Positions 13,158 through 24,901 of a stretch of 64,000 nt of DNA are shown one piece after another. Origin of the DNA: Cephalotrichum gorgonifer (taxonomy: Eukaryota; Ascomycota; Sordariomycetes; Microascales; Microascaceae); contig ONZQ02000016.1 in NCBI GenBank assembly GCA_900312665.1, positions 657,361-721,360 of the forward strand, in the 5' to 3' direction. Each line of letters starts with the position of its first letter. Position 1 is the first letter of the stretch. The translations under genes were made by a program, and so were the position numbers. The notes beneath the pieces are model-generated. The model worked only from the letters and a program-made list of their open reading frames with translations. It was not told where the DNA came from and searched no databases.

Positions 13158-16120
13158 CTACTCCTGTCCAAAGCCCATCGTCTCCTCTACGGCGATGGTG
13201 AGCTTCCCTTGGAGCATCTCCAGACTCTTATACGGCGGCAGATCAAGACGGTTGAAACTACAATAGATGTTAGTACAGTCCGAAAACTGGAATCAAAGAG
13301 GAAAGCGGGGAAGGGAAGGAGGTTGGGGGGAACAAGATAAAACTCACCATGTATGCGCCTTGGGAAGGTTGTTAATCTCCCCAGCCTTCTCAATCGTAAA
13401 CCTCCTCGGCCCGTCGCTCCCCTGCAGGTCCTTGAACCCGTTCACCGGAATACGCGACGTTCCTGTCGCGAACTGCAGTAACCTCGACTTCTGCTCGCCG
13501 TCCCACGACGCGATCGTCTGCCAGAAGAACTGGATCACCTCGTCCTTCTCCGTGTATCCCCTGTAGTCCGTGTGCTTCTTCCAGTCCTCCACGTCGATCT
13601 CCGCGATACCGCCGATGAGCAGCTCGAGCTCGCGCTCGTCGAACACGTTGATGAGGTCCTGAGGGATCAGCTCGTGGAAGCCCTCCTTGAACGCGCCGAA
13701 CTGCGCCGCGATGCGCTTCTCGATGCGCCACCGCACCATCAGCTCGACGTACTCCTTCTTGTTCTCGTTCGTCACCTCAATGTTGCGCCCGTTTGGTATC
13801 AGGTCCTCCTCCGTCACCACCCCGAAGCGCTCGTCCTCGGTCGAGAACGTGGCCTCCAGGATTCCGCCCGAGATGTCGTTGTCCAACATCCACTGCAGCG
13901 ACCTGTGGAAGTCGGCGTCCACGCCCTCCATGTCCGCCAGCACCACCATCTTCCCCAGGACCATCTTGTACAGCGCCCCGATGAAGAACGCATCGAGGAA
14001 GCGCCTGTGGAAGATGGCGAGGCCGACGACGCGCCCGATGAACTTGAAGTAGTTGAGATGCTCCGGGTTGATACCCGAGTGCGGGTTGATCTGGAGCGTG
14101 TAGTTGTCGTGCGCCGAGTACTCGAACAGGCAGTAGAAGGGGTTGAACATCTCATGCGAGAGCAGGAAGAAGAACTCTCGCGAAAGACCACCGTAGTCGA
14201 GGCCGTCCTCGCCGTCGAACTTGATCATCAGCCGCTTCTTCAGATCCGTCGGCGACTGTCGCTGAATCTCTGCGAACGAGTCTTCGAAGATGTGAGACCG
14301 CCGCACCTTGATGTGGCACTGTCCGGAGAGGATGCGCATCCCGGGCTGGGACCTGAAGTAGATGAGCTTCCTCCTGAAGTCACGCTTGTACTGCGGCACG
14401 TTCTGGTCAAGAGAAGACGGTAGCCTGGGGTCGTCCCAGGTGGTAGTCTTGGTATTGTGGTCGACGAAGTACACGCGCGCCGTGTTGGTGAGGCGCATCT
14501 CCCATCCGCTAGGCAGCGGCCCCAGCTGCGAGACGGGCTGCTGCTGGAAGCTGTTGTTATTGTTGTTGTTGGGGCTGTACACTCGGACATATTGATGCCG
14601 GCGGGGATCAACCCACGTCGTCGTCCGGGTATTATGATCGACGAAGTAGGGGCGGCCTTCTGGCGTGAAGCGCTGCTCCCACCCGGGGGGCAACTCTCCC
14701 GTTCCAGGTGCGGTAGCGCCCGACCCCGCGACCAACTGCGCGTTGGCTCCTGGCGGGGGCGATGCCTGGCCCGGCGATGCCTGCTGAGCGGGCGCCGCCT
14801 GTTGCAGCGGGGGGCTGGGCGAGCTGGCGCCGGTTCGGTCTTCTGGTAGCGTCCGGTTCAAGTGCCTCTGCCTCTCCACCTGCGTCGCCGCCTCGCGGTC
14901 AACTCTTGATTCGACGGTACCGTTTGCCGAGGGTCGTTTCCAGCTAGTGGCTCTCCTGTTATGATCGATGTAGTAGGTCCTCCTGAGGTTGTCCTCCCTA
15001 CGCTCCCATCCAGCGGGTAGCGGCCCGTGGGCATCCTCGAACGGACTGAGTTGGGAGGCTGCCGCGCGCCCAGGGAAGGTAGACGTCGACAACCCGTTCG
15101 AGCTACCCGCGGCTACACTGGCTCCTGCCACTGCGAGAGCGCCGGCGCCGGTGGCCGGGCGGTGAGGGAGTTGCAGTTGGCCACCGGCTGAAGGGACGCC
15201 ATTCTGGCTCGAGAGTGACGAGACGGGTCGGTTGTTCTCCTGTACGCTGCTCGACAAGGATGTTGTGGACAGAGTCGAGCCTTGGGGCACCAATCCCTGC
15301 CCTACTACAGCGGGTGCGAGGTTCGACGTAGGGGCCTGGGTGCGTGCCGGTCTCGTTAGGTTTGTGGAGAGGTTGACTATTAGCTTGCCGTTGACTACGA
15401 GGTTATCTGCTGCCTTCTTCAAGTCGCGGGTAAGCATCTGGTCTGCAGGTGGATATGATTGTTAGCCCAGTCAACGGAAGCACGTATTTGCGGGCATGCA
15501 TGTAACTAACCGTCAGCATCGAGACCCAGCTCAAGAACGTCCCCAATGCGGACATTGATGACGCCTAGGAAGCCTTGGTCCTTCTTCTTGAACTTGCGCT
15601 GGTCGAAGACTTGAACAGCAAGGATGCTGTCTTCGGTGACTCGGCTACAGTGGTGTGTTAGCCTTGCTAGACGCACAATGTCCTTCGATATGGGGTAACA
15701 GAGAGGAGAGATGGGCAAGAGGCTCGAGCAAAGTCGATGGGGATCAGATCCGCAAAACGGGACGAGGCAGTTGGCGGGGTCTCATACAGGTCAAAACTCT
15801 CGTTCCAGTACGGATTCAGGGTCCGCTTCGCGACGGAGGTCGTCTTCGTCTGCTCGCCATTGACGGTAGCAACGGCGAACGGATCCGGAAAGCCTGGTGA
15901 CCATAGTGTCAGCTACTGGAGCTTGGGGGAGAAGAGGATTCGGAAACACATACGGAAAACATCTCGCTTGCAAAGACCATCAGCGGCAATGACTGCAAGG
16001 AACTGTCAGAAAGATGGCTCGGTGGAGGACTCAGGGGTCTAAGGAGGGCCGAGACGCACTCGTTAATCGGATATTGGGTTCGCTGGAGACGCGGGGATCA
16101 GAGTTAGCATTTCTGGCCAT
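13158..16120 (-). CDS. RSP5: NEDD4-family HECT E3 ubiquitin ligase (Rsp5/HulA)
   Basis: C2-WW-WW-WW-HECT ubiquitin ligase, the single NEDD4-type enzyme of fungi, acting with arrestin adaptors on plasma-membrane transporters and in endosomal sorting. Exons 16120-16060, 15992-15954, 15893-15788, 15644-15511, 15442-13348 and 13257-13158 give 844 residues. A C2 domain occupies about residues 15-115 (IIAADGLCKRDVFRFPDPF, then DQGFLGVINVRIGDV). WW domains lie at about 255-284, 364-393 and 423-452, each starting LP[AS/P]GWE; the first is the most divergent (ATSWKRP). A run of six Asn followed by Gln separates WW2 and WW3. The HECT domain fills about 500-844. The catalytic cysteine (Cys812, in LPKAHTCFNRLDL) is formed across the last intron, TG|T, so it is absent from the large exon. 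The protein ends in EETMGFGQE like yeast Rsp5. Confidence 0.96.
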
Positions 16121-16127
16121 GACTGGA

Positions 16128-16226
16128 CTGAGGGGTTAGGTTGGGTAGAGGGCAGCAGGCAACGATGACTTTCTTGCCGCCGGTGAAGCCGGATCGAGAG
16201 CGCGGGAAGCGCCCGATAAAACTCAC
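16128..16226 (-). promoter_or_regulatory. Probable 5'-UTR intron of RSP5
   Basis: On the minus strand a strong donor (CAG|GTGAGTTTT, cut after 16227) is followed 99 bases later by a CTAACC-type branch motif and a CCTCAG acceptor ending at 16128, seven bases before the start codon. Removing it would bring an upstream leader next to the ATG. This rests on splice-site matches only; no coding frame supports it. Confidence 0.5.
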
Positions 16227-19200
16227 CTGGAAGGACCAGCGTCCATTCGCGCTGACATGGTCTCGCGTGTGTGCTTCTAGCGACAGGTGGAACGGAGGGG
16301 GGCAGCTATCGGCACGCCTTCGGAAGGCGAGGAAATTATCGGGCGACGATGGGATCGAGGAGGGGGGATGGCTGCTTTCGAGAGTCGTTTTTCGGGCGAT
16401 GAAGCGTACTCGAGGCCAAGTTTGACGGCGACAGATTCGACGGTAGTGGTAGCCGGCGGAACCGTGGCGATGGTGGTTGGCGTTGATGAGAGAAGGGGGT
16501 GGATCGCGAAGGCGACCCGGGTCACCAGTGTCTCTTGTCCGCAGCAACTGGGACGCGCAGGTATGTGTCAGCTTGGTGTGAACGGGGTGGCAGTGAAGGA
16601 GTGATATGGAGTGTTGTATAGTGTGGTGTAGTGTGATTGCAAATGGAGACCAGTCGTCGGACACCGGGCGAGGTGAGGAGGGTACAAGGTGGAGGAGGAA
16701 GAGCCGGAGAGGCTGTGCAAGATGGAGGATGGATGTAGCCTGCTCTTAGCCGCTTCAGTGCTGCCGCGTGCGGAATGTCGAGGGAAGGACGGATACTTTG
16801 ACAGATTGGAAGGTGTGGGGTAATGCTCATAGGAAAAAGGCCGGTACGGTGCAATTAGAGCAGGTAGGTGGACCGCAGCCGAACCTCGACATCACTCTTC
16901 CCGATGCTGTGCGTGCTTACTTGAGAGGAAGGGAGTGTCCGGGTTGATTCCGTCACTTTTCGGCTCCGGTCGACGATTTACTCGAGGAATGGGCGTAGTA
17001 GTCGTCGGGCTTTTGGAGGGGCAGGGAGTGGGCGGAGGGGCTCTCGTGCTGGCAGAGAGTGGCGGCTACGAAAGGAGCCGGGGGAGAGAACCCGAGACTG
17101 GTTTCGAGTTGAACAAGCGAGGGTCAAGACCCGGCCGCGCGCGGAGGGGTGGAGGGGGGATACGGAGATCCGGGATGCGAGGAAGGAGCACGGCGATACA
17201 GTTAATAATCGATAGATACAGATATGGGGTAAGGCTGGAGAAACAGCACTCGGTACGGAGACGGAGTGGAGGCTCGAGGCTGTCCTTCCGATGTCCAGTG
17301 ATGGTGGTTCGTGGAGCGACAGGGTGCGATGTCGAGTTAATGAATTACGAGTACGACGAGTAGGAGGAGCAGGTGTGAGGGGAAACCCGCCTCAGCGTCT
17401 CAAGAAGGCAATGCCACGTACCTGGGTACTGTACTCGTACTCGAAGCCACAGTCACAGTGCGTGTTGGGTCAGCGGCGGATGGTATCCTAAGCTGCTTGT
17501 ACTAACTAACTACTTGTAATGTACTCGTACCCACGGCGGGGCATTGTCAATACTTGTATGGGTACCCATCTCGTCGGCTGGTCCATCATGACTCTCTCTG
17601 ATCGTCTGATACTCGGTCCATCCCACCGGTGCACTTGTGCTTGCGCGCTCCGTTCTTAACTAGTCGTCCTAAACCCGCGAATCTGTCATGATTTCCAGGA
17701 ATTCACCTCGACTTACGAACCCCAGTAATATCATCGCATTCCTCGGCCCTCTCTCACGTTTCGCGCGCATCCATTCGGATTGAGGGCCACAATGGTGGGG
17801 TAGTAGATTGCATAAACAGTCCAGGCAAGGTACTTTTGAGACCCCACGTCCTTCGGTTTGGGCCGAAGTACACTTTTATTACCGTTACACTGGGGGATAA
17901 CTGGCCACCATCCATGGATCCTTGAACCTGCATGGTTGGTTGGGAGCGGCTTGGGCTGCCTCCCAAAACGCTGCGCCGGGAACTTCATCATTATTTGAGT
18001 ACCCCCCCCCCCCCACTTCCAAGGCTTGGAAATGGTCGGACTTCATGGAAAGAATCCTCGGATCGCATTTGAGGCCCCTTCTTCTTGATCCTGATTCCTC
18101 ATGCTCGAGTTAGGCCCCGCTGATACTATACTAGTATGGGTACATGTATCCATTCGATGTATCAACTTATCGCATGTCCCTAGGTTGTCCAAACCCAAGC
18201 CTTTTCCACCCTTAGAGGTAGGTCCCCATCGGGTTCAAGCTCCGGACCTTCACAAGGATGAATAGGGGGAACAACTTCCTAGATCTCCCCAAGCTCACCC
18301 CAGCCTCCGGCTGCACGGCATCGAACAGTGGCGCCGAAGCTAGGTACTGGTAGGATCTCTCGCCGTTTCATGCCCATCCTTTTTTCGCCACTGGTCGGTC
18401 CGCGTCCATGCGAGCCGCGTACCCGTACGGTACATACGAGTATTACGAGCTATAAAAGCACGGAGTAATCCCCCGCGTAGTCTTCCCGGCTGATACCGAA
18501 GTATTCCCTGGACCCTGTAGTACGCCGTACCGGAAACAGCCAAATTGGTCAGGCGCGACCTCCGTGATACCGCTCCGTTACTCCGCTTATTCCATTCGGA
18601 ATTTCGAGGTCGATGGAAAGGGAAAGTTCTTTGCATCTGTGCCTAAAAATATCTTTGGGCAAACGTTTTCCAATTATATCAGATATCTCGTCATCTTCTC
18701 CCGGCCCATGTGTTTGAGACAACGCTCTATTTCTCCATGCGCATGGTTCAAGGCAGGACGTCCCGAGTGATTCAGATGTGTATTATTATGCACTCCCCTT
18801 TGCGGGCTTCCTCTTTTGACAAGTGCCATGCCCGTCTTCGGAGCCCCCCTTTACCCGGGCCAGATTTATTGAAAGCCAGAAGAGATACGCGGAGAGAGTT
18901 GACAACCGGTTGTACAGGGTGCGGACAAATAAACGGAACGTGTAGCATGCTAACTTGCAGGAGGCCATACTGCTTCATTTGCCAGGCACTGCCATATCTA
19001 AATCGGATTCGTTATTTTCCTTTCTTCTCATCCTTGCTCTGTATGAGCTAAGGAGATATTCATCCATCGCCGTCCTCGGCGTATTTCTCAATCTAGCCCT
19101 AGTGTCTCCCTCCTTACACCCGCCTCTCTGGGAGAGAACGCATACTCCTGGTGCCCCTTTTATACCACCCCCCAACCCCTTTTCCAACCTCGAAGCCTCG

Positions 19201-19250
19201 AGCAAGAGCGGTATCAAAACATCTATTCTACGAGGCCAAAATAACCTACA
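16227..19250. other. Upstream region of RSP5, no other gene seen
   Basis: About 3 kb between the RSP5 leader and the 3' end of pab2. It contains GTAC-type near-palindromes (17431-17440, 17521-17530), a run of 13 C (18002-18014) and several short frames without domain or codon signal. It probably carries RSP5 promoter elements. Nothing resembles a transposon or RNA gene. Confidence 0.5.
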
Positions 19251-20265
19251 TTAGTAAGGGGTGAAACCCCTGCCGCGACCGCCACGGTATCCGCCGCGGT
19301 ACCCTCCCCTGGGAGCCCCCCTACCGAAGCCTCCACGGCCCCCACGGCCCCCGAAGCCGCCGCGTCCCCGGCCGCGGCCCATGCCCGGCACGTTGGTGCG
19401 CTTCGGGACGACCTTGATGTTGCGCCCCTTAAACAGACTCTCGTTGAGGACGAGGGCGTGCGCGACGAGGCTAGGTTCCGTGAATTCGACATACGCATAG
19501 CTGTAAAACATACCAAGAAATACGTCAGCCTCTAAAAAAGAGAGAAGTTCCATACTCATTATGTTTGTGCCAAGGGTGATAAAGTAGTAGGGTGTTACTT
19601 GGGAAACGCGTATGAGGGGAGTAGGAGCCAAGACGAATATGGACCGAGAAGGGGGGAAAGGGGGGAAAGGGGGGAAAGGGGGGAAAGGGGGGAAAGGGGG
19701 GTACAACACTCACCCCTTGGGATGGCCAGTAAACTTATCAAGCAGGATGGTCACCCGGTTGATTGACCCGCAGCTCTGGAAGTGCGCCTGGACGTCCTCA
19801 GGGGAGGCGGAGTAGTCGACGTTCCCGACGAAGATGCTCCGGCTGTCGATGTCATCTTTGTCGTCTGTCGTCTCCTGCGTCTTCTGGTTCAGAGTGGCCT
19901 GCATCTCCCTAAGCTTGGCAGCCTCCTCCTCCATCTCCGCCACGCGCTTCTTCATGGCTGTGATTTCCTCCTGTTTGTCGGTGAACGAGAAAAGGTTCAA
20001 TGTTTCAGCATGGGTCCGTCGTCTTTTTCTTTTCTTTTCTTTCTTGGAAGGTTCCCCGGGGTTGGGGTTGGGGTTGGGGCTCCCAGCTCTTTTTTCTTCT
20101 TCCTCACGTCGTAACTTGAGCGAGGCGAGAAGGATCCCCCCAGGGAGTAGACACAGCGTAGCGTACCTCCTCTTCATTGCCCTCTTCGCTGGCGACGACG
20201 GGGTCGTTGCCAGCAGGGACTGGTTCTTCGGGTTTTGAGTCCGCCATCGCGGGTGAGTCCGCCAT
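19251..20265 (-). CDS. pab2: Nuclear poly(A)-binding protein, Pab2/PABPN1 type
   Basis: Predicted 201-residue protein from exons 20265-20167, 19970-19714 and 19500-19251. The order is: acidic N-terminus with Asp/Glu runs, a short coiled coil (EEITAMKKRVAEMEEEAAKL, residues 34-53), one RRM (about 76-155; RNP2 IFVGNVDY, RNP1 KGYAYVEF split by intron 2) and an RGG/RGY-rich tail ending RGRGFTPY. This is the layout of fission yeast Pab2 and animal PABPN1, which bind poly(A) in the nucleus and act in RNA decay and 3'-end processing; the RGG tail is normally arginine-methylated. The start at 20265 is chosen because residues from there are the usual acidic tail; an upstream in-frame ATG at 20367 would add a non-conserved stretch. 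Both introns contain G-rich repeats on the plus strand, noted separately. Confidence 0.9.
19651..19701 (+). repeat. Nine-base tandem repeat in pab2 intron 2
   Basis: Five perfect copies of GGGGGGAAA followed by six more G, on the plus strand, which is the template strand for pab2. It lies wholly inside intron 2 (19713-19501), starting 12 bases after the donor. Six runs of six G with three-base A spacers meet the usual G-quadruplex pattern. In the pre-mRNA it is a CCCCCC/TTT tract. Confidence 0.95.
20058..20079 (+). repeat. (GGGGTT)3GGGG tract in pab2 intron 1
   Basis: Three perfect GGGGTT units closed by GGGG, located in intron 1 of pab2 (20166-19971) on the template strand. Four G4 runs with two-base loops form a textbook G-quadruplex motif. 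The unit is telomere-like in form, but the array is too short and too internal to suggest a telomere remnant. Confidence 0.9.
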
Positions 20266-22969
20266 TATGGTATTAGGGGTCGACTCTTCGTTCGCGTCCG
20301 CGGGTGTTATGTCCCGGCTTCTAGGTATATTCGAGGTTGCTGCTCCGCGGCAAAACACGAAGCTCAAAAGACTGTATTACGGGCTCAAAACGACGCAGAA
20401 AGGGGGTGGGGAGGGGGGGTCCTATTTTAACAAAAGGTAAGTTAGTTTCGAAGTCGGAAGGAGGCAGCGAGCGAGCGCTCTTGGATACATATGGAATGAC
20501 CCCAAGGTGGGGCTATCTTTCCATATGCGACGCAAAGGGCACGCAAAGAGATGATGAATCCTGAATATGCACGGGGAAAGATGTTGTGCAAAAGGGGAGT
20601 GGCAGTAGGTGAACAAAGGCTCCAGGAATGATTTCATTCGTTTCCGTATTCGGCCAGAATGGAATATAACATACCTGTGATGGCTATGACGGAAGGGGGG
20701 AAGAGGAGGCGGGATGTCGTTGAAGCGCACACAAAGAAAATGCTAAGTGGGATGGATGCGGCGAGCTTGCTCTGGGTGAGGCAAAGCCTTGTTGCCTTGC
20801 CAAGCTACGTATATGGGAGACCAGGCTGTAAGTTGGTAGTAGAGCAAGGGTGGGGAAAGGGAAAAACTGTGCATGAGCCAGCACATGGCCTGTGCGTCAT
20901 AGTTCGAACAAGAACACGGCAACCGCAACTGGCAAAAATGGGACGGTGCGAGGCACAGTCTAGCCAAGTCATATTCACGCCATATTACATAGGAGGTAGA
21001 TTGGTTCTCCATCTCTTATTCATACTCCATCCTTGTCCCCGTTGCTTGATCCCCGTAGAAAAGCTAAAGTCGACATCATTTCCCCGCCATATCTCCACAC
21101 TCCTACCACTGAGCTCTCGAAACCTCGCTGGCAGAGAGGAGAGCTGATGGCAGCTTTGTGTGAAAGTTAGAGCTCTCCCCCCTGATTCTGTCTGCCTACA
21201 AAGTGGCGCCGAGGGTCTACTCCCACCGATTTCCCACCAACCAGCCAAGAAGCCAAGGATCCTCAGCTTTGCTGTCACGAGAAGAAAGCCAGGACGGCCG
21301 AGAGAGGTACGCTCCGGGGAGACGGAGGCGGGAAGTCCACCCCGTCCGTGAGCCGGCGCCTTGTATTAGAATGGTTTGATTCTGCGTATTAAGTACACAC
21401 ACGCCCGCACTCTCTCTCTGGGAAGTCCTTTTTCTACACTAGAACTCCGACTTTGGGCCCCAACAAGTTTGAGTCCCCGCTGTCCCACAAAGTCAGACCC
21501 TTCCATCAGTCACAAACCTTCTCCATGATTACAAAATGTTCGAGAATCACAGACAACGTATAAACATATTGATTGCTCAGTTCCACAAGTACCCGCTTCT
21601 TCCTTCCCCAGGCAACGTCCGGAACACCCAGCTTACCGGCCAGATGCCAAAATATAAACAAGGCAAAGATCAGAGACCGCGTCGGAGAAAAGCAACGTCT
21701 GGCCCCCTTTTTCTCGCTTTCCGGGAGGTTGGGATCACAACGATCTACAGAGTACTACTCGTCTGTATCTCGCCCTGCTCCTAGGCCTGAACATGTATGT
21801 CTTATGAGATGGAGCAACGGCCGGCATATGCACGCAACGGCGAACCCCCTTTTTTTCTTCGCTCCGGTAAGACGCTCTGCCTAGAGAGTTGCATGGACTT
21901 GAACTTGTGCGGCGATCACTGCACGCAAGATTCATAACCGTAGCTTAGCCCATACAGCTTTTCTCAAGTTACAGTGGCATGACCAGAGCCCGCGAAGGAG
22001 GACACCGGGAATCGGACTTTCGCTACCACTTCTCCGGCTAGAAAGCAGGTTTTTAGGTTTTAGGTTACGAGTACGCGTACGACTTCCAAACAAGAAAACA
22101 GCGAGGTTGCGGCCAAGAATCTGCGATAGCGGCTCTCCCAAGCGGGGCTCCAGAGGGATACGAGGCGAGGTGGTGGCAGGATAGCTGCACGTCCGACGGC
22201 AAAATATACAAAATATACGAGCTTTGAGGCATCATTGAGCTCTAGTATGTTCGTGTTATCAACCCACACACACACATACACACACAATATAGGTAACTAG
22301 TATGTGCTCGATTTATGCTACGTCCCGGGCGTAGTTTTGACAGCTCAGCCTCCACGCCACCGTACCGAGCAAGATTGCTATGGCTTGCGATATATCATGA
22401 GGAGGTAATCGTACTCCAATAATAGCAGAGCTCCAGATGCCGCCTCATAGGAAGGCGAGCCAGCTCGCATGCAACCGAACGGTGGAACGGTGGGACCCCC
22501 TCCACGGGTCCGAGTCCCCGAGACGTTTGACTGTTATGTATTAGTTAGTGGATCAACCCAACCACACCACGCCTAACTAACACCAACGAAGACAAACACG
22601 ACCTGCAGGCGAGCACAGGCCATCTCCATCGCGTCGTGTCTCGCCCGGGAGGCAAGCTCCCCCTGTCTCCATGCTTGGATACCCCAGCTTTAAGCCCGGT
22701 GGCGGCTCCTCGGTTCCCCAAATCTCCTGCTCGTATTAAACCACCCCCCTTGTCTCTACGCCTCCAATTTCCCCTTTCCTCTCTACTTGACCCTCTTTCC
22801 TCTTCCTATCTACCATAAAACCACACATAGTCCCTCGTTTTGGAAAAGAAAAAGCTGTTTACTATTCTCCTCCACCAAGCCGACACCACCACACTCGCTT
22901 ACTCTAATTTTAATAATTAATAATCTTTTTTATTTTCTCTACCACCTAAACCCTTGACTCTTTTTCAAG
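20266..22969. other. Divergent region between pab2 and the GPI-protein gene
   Basis: About 2.7 kb between two divergent starts. It includes a CA-rich stretch (22262-22286), a CT-rich segment before the GPI-protein start (22735-22900) and an AT-rich TAATAATTAATAAT box (22908-22923) about 50 bases before its ATG. Short frames, such as plus 20659-21147, show no domain. I see no gene. Confidence 0.5.
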
Positions 22970-23566
22970 ATGAAGTGGATCCTCCCCATCGCTCTCTTCG
23001 GCGCTGCCGTCATGGCCGCTGACCCCAAGTGCGACGCCGAGAACATCGTCGAGGCCTGCCTCGAGTCCGAGCAGGCCAAGCTCGCCGCCTGCAAGACGTC
23101 GGAGTACGACTGCATCTGCGCCGCCAACCAGGCCATCTCGACGTACGAAACGACCCTTTCCCTCTCTTCCTTCCCTCCCCGCTTGCTGTGTTAAGACACC
23201 TCACACGCTCGCCTTCCCCCTTTCTGTCCGAGATACGCGTTTTTGCTAACCAGACGTTCTTCCAACTGATACAGCTGCTACAACAACTGCCCCAACGACA
23301 GCCGCAAGGTCCAGGCGGAGGGCCAGGTCCAGATCGCCTGCGCCAACGCTTCCGTCTTCGGCACCAGCACCAAGGCGTCCCCCACCGCCTCCAAGACCGC
23401 CTCGGACAAGAGCACCCCCGCGGCCACCACCACCTCGGAGGAGGGCGGCGCCACCAACACGTCTGAGTCCAGCTCCGAGGAGAAGCCCAACTCCGCGGCC
23501 GACCTGGCCATGAACGCCGGTGGCGTCCTCCTCGCCCTTGCCGGCGTCATGGCCGTCGTTGTTTAA
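22970..23566 (+). CDS. Small secreted GPI-anchored, CFEM-like cysteine-rich protein
   Basis: Two exons (22970-23142 and 23275-23566) encode 154 residues. Residues 1-16 are a signal peptide ending AVMA. The mature N-terminal half has eight cysteines spaced C-x8-C-x10-C-x6-C-x-C-x8-C-x3-C-x16-C, with Asp just before the CxC. This resembles the CFEM pattern, but the first spacing is longer than the usual x3. A Ser/Thr/Ala-rich stalk (about 90-130) follows, then a hydrophobic C-terminus (AGGVLLALAGVMAVVV) after small residues, as needed for GPI attachment. Related proteins in filamentous fungi are annotated as GPI-anchored serine/threonine-rich proteins of the wall or membrane. CFEM proteins can bind haem; whether this one does is unknown. 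It converges on the Ahc1-like gene. Confidence 0.85.
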
Positions 23567-24901
23567 ATTCTGGGAGTGTGGGGATAAGGAGGGGGGAAGG
23601 GGGCAGGGGCCGGAGGTTGAGGGGGACGCTTTGGAGAGGGGGGGAATCGGGGAAACACGCTACCACCGGGGGATAACTGGGGTACCTGGATAATTGGACT
23701 TAGCTAGTCTTCGCTGGGGATGATGGGGGTGGAATATACACTAGCTTTCTCAGTGGTGTAATAATACATATGACCCGCCGCAAACACCCGTATTCGCGTA
23801 ACCCACTCATTCTTTCCCCTCCCACCCCGTGGTGGGGGGCCGTGTAAGTGGACACTACCGAGTAACGCAACGAGAAGCATCCTCCCCCACCGAAACTGTG
23901 AACGGGAGCGAAGGGAGGTCGATATTGCACCTTCTCTAGCTTCCCTACAGCTCTAACAGCTACCTGTATGCTTACTAGCCTACCGCAGAGAGCCGAATGC
24001 ATACGGTTGCAAACGAATACATCACTTCAGGTCGTGGTGTGGCTACTGTCTTTTACATCCCTTACTAAGAACATCACAATTACACGCATCTCTGGCACAC
24101 AGTAAAAAAATTGACGCTCATGTAGTAGAGCTCATGTATTCGCGCCCCTCCGTCTCGCCTGTTTTGGCTCCTCCGCCGATGTTTCTCGGGCTAGTAGATA
24201 TACACATGGTCGCCCATACCTTCCCTCCACGGGTCGGAATCATACACAAGAGAACAAGCAAAAGCCTTGCGATAAAACAACACACACCGAGAAGCCACGA
24301 CAGAAAGGGCAGACCCGTCCCCTTCCACAGGGACGCTGCTTGTTTCTCCTTCTCCCGTGAGGGTCTCCTCCGTGTTCGCAATCTCGAGAATTCCCATTGC
24401 CGACCGACGTCCAACTCCCCCACCGTCCCCGAAACCGAGCCCGTGACCCATTGACAAAAAGGAAATACGCAGCGCAGAAAAAGAGAAGAGAAAAAAAGAG
24501 ATGAGATATGAGAAAGACAAGAGGCGGAGTGCAAATGAGGTTGCAGTCTCTAGAGAGAAAAGGGGCAAAACGAGAGCAAAACAGGAGAGGCGAAACCAGA
24601 GCAACCGGCCCGCTTCCCCCAAAAGAAATATCCCACATCCGTCTTGGCGCCTTGCAATAAATTGTAGTAGAGAGAAAACAACAAAGGAGGAAACGAAAAT
24701 ACCGTGACTCCTGTAACCCTCCCATAGAGTTTGGAAACCCCTGGCTCAAGGGGCGCGCGGAACGAGAACAACAAAAGGCAGAGAGTACTAAAGTGAGTTA
24801 TGTAGTAAAAGTGGCGAAACAGGTATCGAAGTGAAAAAAAGATGACAGGAGCTGGATTCGGTTGGAATCGCCAGTCCGTCGTTGGTGGAGGCGCTGGTGG
24901 T
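23567..24901. other. Convergent intergenic region
   Basis: 3' flanks of the GPI-protein and Ahc1-like genes, 1.3 kb. Frames on the minus strand between 24749 and 24118 are hydrophobic-looking readings of a purine-rich segment and are not credible genes. Confidence 0.5.

Noticed and set aside
13572..14423. 283-codon open frame on the plus strand inside RSP5
   Set aside because: It is the reverse complement of the HECT coding exon; its Leu/Val/Arg/His-rich composition comes from the strong codon bias of the sense gene.
18200..18260. Possible tRNA B-box (GGTTCAAGCTCC)
   Set aside because: The flanking bases do not form a T-stem, and no A-box or acceptor stem is found.
20058..20079. Interstitial telomere remnant
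   Set aside because: GGGGTT is not the TTAGGG unit of most filamentous ascomycetes and only three copies are present inside an intron.
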